A stretch of 64,000 nt of DNA from Acidipropionibacterium acidipropionici (GTDB taxonomy: Bacteria; Actinomycetota; Actinomycetes; Propionibacteriales; Propionibacteriaceae). How positions within the stretch are numbered: the first letter of the stretch is position 1; each line of letters starts with the position of its first letter. A program made the translations under genes and the position numbers. The stretch covers positions 773,551-837,550 of the forward strand of contig NZ_CP013126.1 of NCBI RefSeq assembly GCF_001441165.1, in the 5' to 3' direction. The notes under the pieces were generated by a model that was not told where the DNA came from, did no database searches, and was given only the letters and a program-made list of their open reading frames with translations. Positions 60,829 through 64,000 of the stretch are shown here, piece after piece.

Positions 60829-61764
60829 TCAGGCGAACTGGAAGGAGTTGTGCGCCTGTCCCAGCCCCTCGGCGGCGAAGATCCAGGAGCCCTGGTCGCC
60901 GTCGAAGTCGTTGGTGCAGATGAGCAGGGTGCTGGTCCCCGGAATGAGCATCGGGTGGGTGGAGCGCAGGTTGTGGCCGGTCTCGCGGTCGGGGAGCAGG
61001 ATCTGCTTGACGAGCACCCCCTCCGCGCTGAAGCACAGCACCCGTCCCTGCTCGTACATGGCGACGTAGAGGTTGCCGTCGGCGTCCACCGAGCAGGAGT
61101 CGGGGCCCTCCAGGCCGGAGAAGGTGAACGGGACCGAGGCGCCGTAGGGAGGGATCGAGACCCGGTCGTCCTCCAGCTGGATCCAGTGCAGCCGGTTGGC
61201 GGCCATCTCGGTGACCCACAGCTTGTGCTCGTCGGGGGACAGCGCCAGGCCGTTGGGGGTGGCCAGGTGCGGCACCACCGGGGTGATCTCCGAGAGGTCG
61301 GCGGGAACGTGGTAGATGCCGCCGGTGGGATCGAAGACCGGTCCGGTGAAGTCGGAGAAGTAGAACCCGCCGTCGGAGTCGAAGACCATGTCGTCGGGGA
61401 CGAAGCCCTTGTCAGCGGCGATGATCGTCTCCTGGTGGGAGCCGTCGGGGTCCATCGCGATGATCGAGCCGTTGTCGCGCATGTTGGCCAGGCAGCACAG
61501 GAACAGCCGTCCGTCCTTGTGGATCTTGAGAGCCGAGGGGTTCTGGCCGGTCAGGGTGGTGACGATGGACAGGTCCTTGGACGGCAGCGCCAGCTTGTAG
61601 ACATTGCCCTCGAAGACATCGACGAAGTAGAGGTCGCCCGCCCGGTCGAAGCACAGTCCCTCGAGCTGCTTGGGCTGCTCGGACACCTGGAACCAGGGCT
61701 CGGCCACCTCCGCGGGGACGGTCCGCTCGTGATCGGGGATTCCCGCGAGTTCCTTGACTGACAT
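60829..61764 (-). CDS. SMP-30/gluconolactonase-family protein
   Basis: This 311-residue six-bladed propeller starts at ATG 61764 behind GAGGAG. Family marks are QLEGLCFDRAGDLYFVDVFEGNVYK (metal Glu), PDDMVFDSDGGFYFSDF (Asn/Asp metal region), TPNGLALSPDEHKLWVTE (the NGLAxSPDE signature) and LEGPDSCSVDADGNLYVAMY (catalytic Asp). It resembles Drp35/gluconolactonase-type lactonases acting on sugar lactones. No signal peptide. Monocistronic, between the FN3 gene and thiE. Confidence 0.88.
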   Translation of the reverse strand: MSVKELAGIPDHERTVPAEVAEPWFQVSEQPKQLEGLCFDRAGDLYFVDVFEGNVYKLALPSKDLSIVTTLTGQNPSALKIHKDGRLFLCCLANMRDNGSIIAMDPDGSHQETIIAADKGFVPDDMVFDSDGGFYFSDFTGPVFDPTGGIYHVPADLSEITPVVPHLATPNGLALSPDEHKLWVTEMAANRLHWIQLEDDRVSIPPYGASVPFTFSGLEGPDSCSVDADGNLYVAMYEQGRVLCFSAEGVLVKQILLPDRETGHNLRSTHPMLIPGTSTLLICTNDFDGDQGSWIFAAEGLGQAHNSFQFA

Positions 61765-61835
61765 ATCGACTCCTCAGATTCACCGGCCGCCCACGCCGGC
61801 GGCACCGCCGCCCAGCCTATTCGACGTCGGCGGGT

Positions 61836-61911
61836 GCGCGGATCACTAGCTGGAGGCCCGAGTTCGGGCGAAACCTCTCGCCGCGGGGCCTCCAGCTAGC
61901 AGAATGCGCGC
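61836..61911. repeat. CTAGCTGGAG hairpin-family repeat, copy 4
   Basis: Left arm GCGCGGATCACTAGCTGGAG with right arm CTCCAGCTAGCAGAATGCGC (about 61891-61910). It lies 11 bp past the thiE stop on the minus strand. The left outer part has diverged. Confidence 0.7.
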
Positions 61912-61921
61912 GCCCGATCGC

Positions 61922-62575
61922 TCAGTGGGCCGCCGGGAAGGCCGCCAGCACCTGCCGGACCACCGCCCCCGGGTCCGCGGCGCCCATGATCGCCCGCACC
62001 AGGGCGAGGCCGGCGACCCCGGTGGCGGCCAGATCGGGGGCGTCGGAGGGGGTCACGTCGCCGATCGCCACCATCGGCAGTTCGGTGGCCGCGACCAGGG
62101 GCGGGTATCCCGCAAGGCCCAGCGGGGTCCGCCCGGAGTTCTTGGTGGGGGTGGGGCGGAAGGGCCCGCAGCCCAGGTAATCGAGGGAGTCGGCCAGTTC
62201 CTGGGCGCCCCGGACGAGCTCCATCGTCCCGGTGGTCATGCCGATGACGGCGTCGGGGCCGAGCATGGCGCGGGCCGCCTCGACGGGCAGGTCGTCCCAG
62301 CCCAGGTGCACCCCGGCGACCGGGGCGCCGGCGTGGCGGGCGGCGAAGGCCACATCGGCGCGGTCATCAACGATCACCCGTGTGTTGGGGGCGGCGCGGT
62401 GGACGGCCTCGGCGACGGCGGTGAGCAGTTCGAGCAGCTCGGCGGTGCCGACGTCCTTGCAGCGCACCTGGATCATCCCGGCCCCGGCTGAGGCCGCCGC
62501 GGCGGCCGTCTCCACGGTGTGCCGGTCGTGACCCGAGGTGACCAGGTAGCAGCGCAGGTCCAGATCCTTGCTCAT
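61922..62575 (-). CDS. thiE: Thiamine-phosphate synthase
   Basis: ATG 62575 overlaps the thiD stop (ATGA) and gives 217 residues, the usual ThiE length; the longer upstream frame is a thiD shadow. Motifs are GAGMIQVRCKDVG (HMP-PP site; family usually has QLR.K), VIVDDRADVAFAA (Asp/Asn metal region), GVHLGWDDLP, DYLGCGPFRPTPTKN (phosphate loop) and VAIGDVTPSDAPDLAATGVAGLA. It joins HMP-PP and thiazole phosphate to thiamine monophosphate in the cytoplasm. Confidence 0.9.
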   Translation of the reverse strand: MSKDLDLRCYLVTSGHDRHTVETAAAAASAGAGMIQVRCKDVGTAELLELLTAVAEAVHRAAPNTRVIVDDRADVAFAARHAGAPVAGVHLGWDDLPVEAARAMLGPDAVIGMTTGTMELVRGAQELADSLDYLGCGPFRPTPTKNSGRTPLGLAGYPPLVAATELPMVAIGDVTPSDAPDLAATGVAGLALVRAIMGAADPGAVVRQVLAAFPAAH

Positions 62576-63498
62576 GACTCTCCTTCGATTCCCACTCCGA
62601 CCCATGACTCCCGGTCGAAGAATCCCGGCTCGGCCGTCGCCGCCTCGAGCTCGGCGGCCAGGCGCCTGGCCCGGTGACCGTGATCCACGGGGCCGTGGCC
62701 CCGGCCGACGTGCAGGGCGGCGCCGTACTCGATGGCCTCGTGGAGCCAGTCGGTGGTCCATGCCAGTGCGCGCTGCGGGCTGTCGCCGGCCCCCAGCCGG
62801 GTGGCCAGGGCCGAGGACAGCGAGCAGCCCGTGCCGTGGGTGCTGGTCGTGTCGACCCGTCTGCTGGGGGCCTCGGCGGTGATCCCGTCCGGGCCGACCC
62901 ACAGGTTGGTGGTGAGCGCCGAGTCCAGGTGCCCCGTTTTCACGATCACGGCCACGCCGGTGTCCGCGGCCCATTCGCGGGCCTGGGCGACGGCGGCGTG
63001 CTGGTCGGTGGCGGGGGTGGCGCCGGTCAGCACCGCCAGTTCGGGGATGTTGGGGGTGACGACGTCGGCCCGCCGGCAGAACTCTCGCATCGCCTCCTCG
63101 GCGTCGGGTTCCAGCAGCCGGTCGCCGCTGGTGGCCACCATGACCGGGTCGACCACCAGGACCGGCGGGCGGTGGGCGTCGAGCCAGGAGCCGACGGTCC
63201 CGATGATCCCGGCGGTGCCGAGCATTCCGGTCTTGACGGCGTCGACGGCGACGTCGTCGGAGACCGCCTCGAGCTGGGCGGCGAGGAAGTCGAGAGGCGG
63301 GGTGTGGATCGCCCGCACCCCGGTCGTGTTCTGGGCCACCAGGCAGGTGACCACGGTCATGCCGTAGCCGCCGGCCGCGGTGATGGATTTCATGTCGGCC
63401 GCGGTGCCGGCTCCCCCGGAGGGGTCGGTTCCGGCGATCGAGAGCACCCGGGGCACGTCGACGTGCCCGAGCGCATGAGGCAGGGTGGGAGAAGTCAC
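62572..63498 (-). CDS. thiD: Hydroxymethylpyrimidine/phosphomethylpyrimidine kinase
   Basis: GTG 63498 starts a 308-residue ribokinase-fold kinase. Landmarks are the N-terminal VLSIAGTDPSGGAGTAADMKSI, AVKTGMLGTAGI, VVDPVMVATSGDRLL and the anion-hole motif STHGTGCSLSSALATRL. It phosphorylates HMP and HMP-P for ThiE, whose gene it overlaps. Its ribosome site (GAAGGGA) is the 3' end of the TPP riboswitch. The C-terminus carries ~45 extra residues after the kinase core. Confidence 0.92.
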   Translation of the reverse strand: MTSPTLPHALGHVDVPRVLSIAGTDPSGGAGTAADMKSITAAGGYGMTVVTCLVAQNTTGVRAIHTPPLDFLAAQLEAVSDDVAVDAVKTGMLGTAGIIGTVGSWLDAHRPPVLVVDPVMVATSGDRLLEPDAEEAMREFCRRADVVTPNIPELAVLTGATPATDQHAAVAQAREWAADTGVAVIVKTGHLDSALTTNLWVGPDGITAEAPSRRVDTTSTHGTGCSLSSALATRLGAGDSPQRALAWTTDWLHEAIEYGAALHVGRGHGPVDHGHRARRLAAELEAATAEPGFFDRESWVGVGIEGES

Positions 63499-63499
63499 C

Positions 63500-63585
63500 G
63501 GGACATCCCTTCGCTAGTCCGAACTAGATCAGGTTCCACGGGTGTGTTCTCAGCGCATCCGATCGCGCACCCCGTGTCCGGGGCT
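63500..63585 (-). promoter_or_regulatory. TPP riboswitch (THI element) controlling thiD-thiE
   Basis: Read on the minus strand, the conserved blocks are GGATGCGCTGAGA, then ACCCGTGGAACCTGATCTAG, then TTCGGACTAGCGAAGGGAT, the THI-box consensus of the thiamine pyrophosphate riboswitch. The last block contains GAAGGGA, the ribosome site of thiD 10 bases before its GTG, so TPP binding would sequester the site directly (translational control). Confidence 0.93.
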
Positions 63586-63623
63586 CAGTATGTCACGGGG
63601 CGCATCGAGGCATCACTGAGGGC

Positions 63624-64000
63624 TCAGTCTGTCGAGTGAGGATCGAGTGACGCCCGGGGTCGCAGGACCCTCGCGGCCAGCCCCAGGAACACCCGGGTGA
63701 CCGGCCCGATGCCGAAGGCGTAGAGGAAGGTGGCGATGAACAGCCGCCCTCCCAGCGCCCATCCGGCGGCCATCACCACCACCTCGATCCCCGAGCGCAG
63801 CAGCGCCACGGGCCTGCCGGTGCGCGCCACCAGGCCGGTCATGAGGCCGTCTCGCGGCCCCGGCCCCAGAGGCGGGGAAATATACAGAACGGTGGCGAAG
63901 CCGTTGAGCACCAGCGCCCCCAGGGCCATCGCCAGCTGGGCCCACAGCGCCCCGGGACGGTCCACGACGGCGGTGGTGGCGTCGATCACCACACCGACGA
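63624..64000 (-). CDS. YczE/YitT-like integral membrane protein, C-terminal part
   Basis: The frame enters from the right edge; 125 residues are visible. Three to four hydrophobic segments are seen (LAMALGALVLNGFATVLYISPPLGPGPRD, VALLRSGIEVVVMAAGWALGG in pieces, FLYAFGIGPVTRVFLGLAARVL). The motif GPGPRDGLMTGLVARTG and GIGPVTR are characteristic of YczE/YyaS-like membrane proteins (COG2364) of unknown function. The stop at 63624 lies shortly downstream of, and unrelated to, the riboswitch. Confidence 0.75.
   Translation of the reverse strand, partial: VGVVIDATTAVVDRPGALWAQLAMALGALVLNGFATVLYISPPLGPGPRDGLMTGLVARTGRPVALLRSGIEVVVMAAGWALGGRLFIATFLYAFGIGPVTRVFLGLAARVLRPRASLDPHSTD

Overview
The window is high-GC DNA with short or overlapping intergenic junctions (many ATGA/TGATG stop-start overlaps), GTG starts, LacI-type regulators, sugar ABC transporters and a TPP riboswitch. 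This points to a high-GC actinomycete; a Propionibacteriaceae-like host is my guess and is not proven by any marker here. No rRNA, tRNA or CRISPR array was seen.

Layout. (1) 1-8014: a forward anti-phage/restriction-type operon: DUF499 ATPase (runs in from the left edge), MutL/MORC-like GHKL ATPase, PD-(D/E)XK nuclease (DUF4420), Z1-domain ATPase and Vsr-like nuclease. (2) 8210-14438: a decaying accessory stretch on the minus strand: a frameshifted GmrSD-like DUF262/DUF1524 gene, the wreck of an Xre/ImmA-DUF4411 (PIN) pair with internal deletions, an IS630 element inserted in the 3' end of the DUF4411 gene, and an EcsC-like gene. (3) 14660-25277: an FMN/FAD/4Fe-4S oxidoreductase, a Ugp-like ABC importer with a glycerophosphodiesterase, a LacI regulator, a GH36 alpha-galactosidase and an MgtC-like protein. 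(4) 25279-30147: M20 deacylase, GNAT, SIS protein, enolase-superfamily racemase and class IV aminotransferase, which together look like an N-succinyl-amino-acid D-to-L conversion route. (5) 30265-32528: aldo/keto reductase and a secreted BNR-repeat glycosidase. (6) 32529-41895 (minus): hexuronate catabolism (uxaC, uxuB, uxuA, LacI, GPH transporter) with an aldehyde and an alcohol dehydrogenase upstream. (7) 42229-49373: C69 dipeptidase, a tandem pair of unknown paralogous proteins each preceded by the same ~105-bp hairpin element, and a secreted coiled-coil CHAP hydrolase. (8) 49468-59360: LacI regulator, YtfQRT-YjfF-like sugar ABC importer and a giant secreted PA14-GH2-LamG glycosidase. (9) 59504-64000: a membrane-anchored FN3/PTS-rich protein, an SMP-30 lactonase, thiE-thiD under a TPP riboswitch, and the end of a YczE/YitT-like membrane protein.

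Two themes cut across the regions. First, an unusual density of gene lesions: frameshifts (DUF262, uxuB 5' end, FN3 protein), internal deletions (uxuA, ytfR first ATPase domain, ImmA, DUF4411) and two premature amber codons (GPH transporter, ytfQ). The hexuronate and ytf sugar-uptake routes carry several hits each. Second, long hairpins without a U-tract stand directly after many stop codons; four of them (24459, 31120, 42128, 61836) share the same GCGCAT...CTAGCTGGAG arms and form a repeat family.
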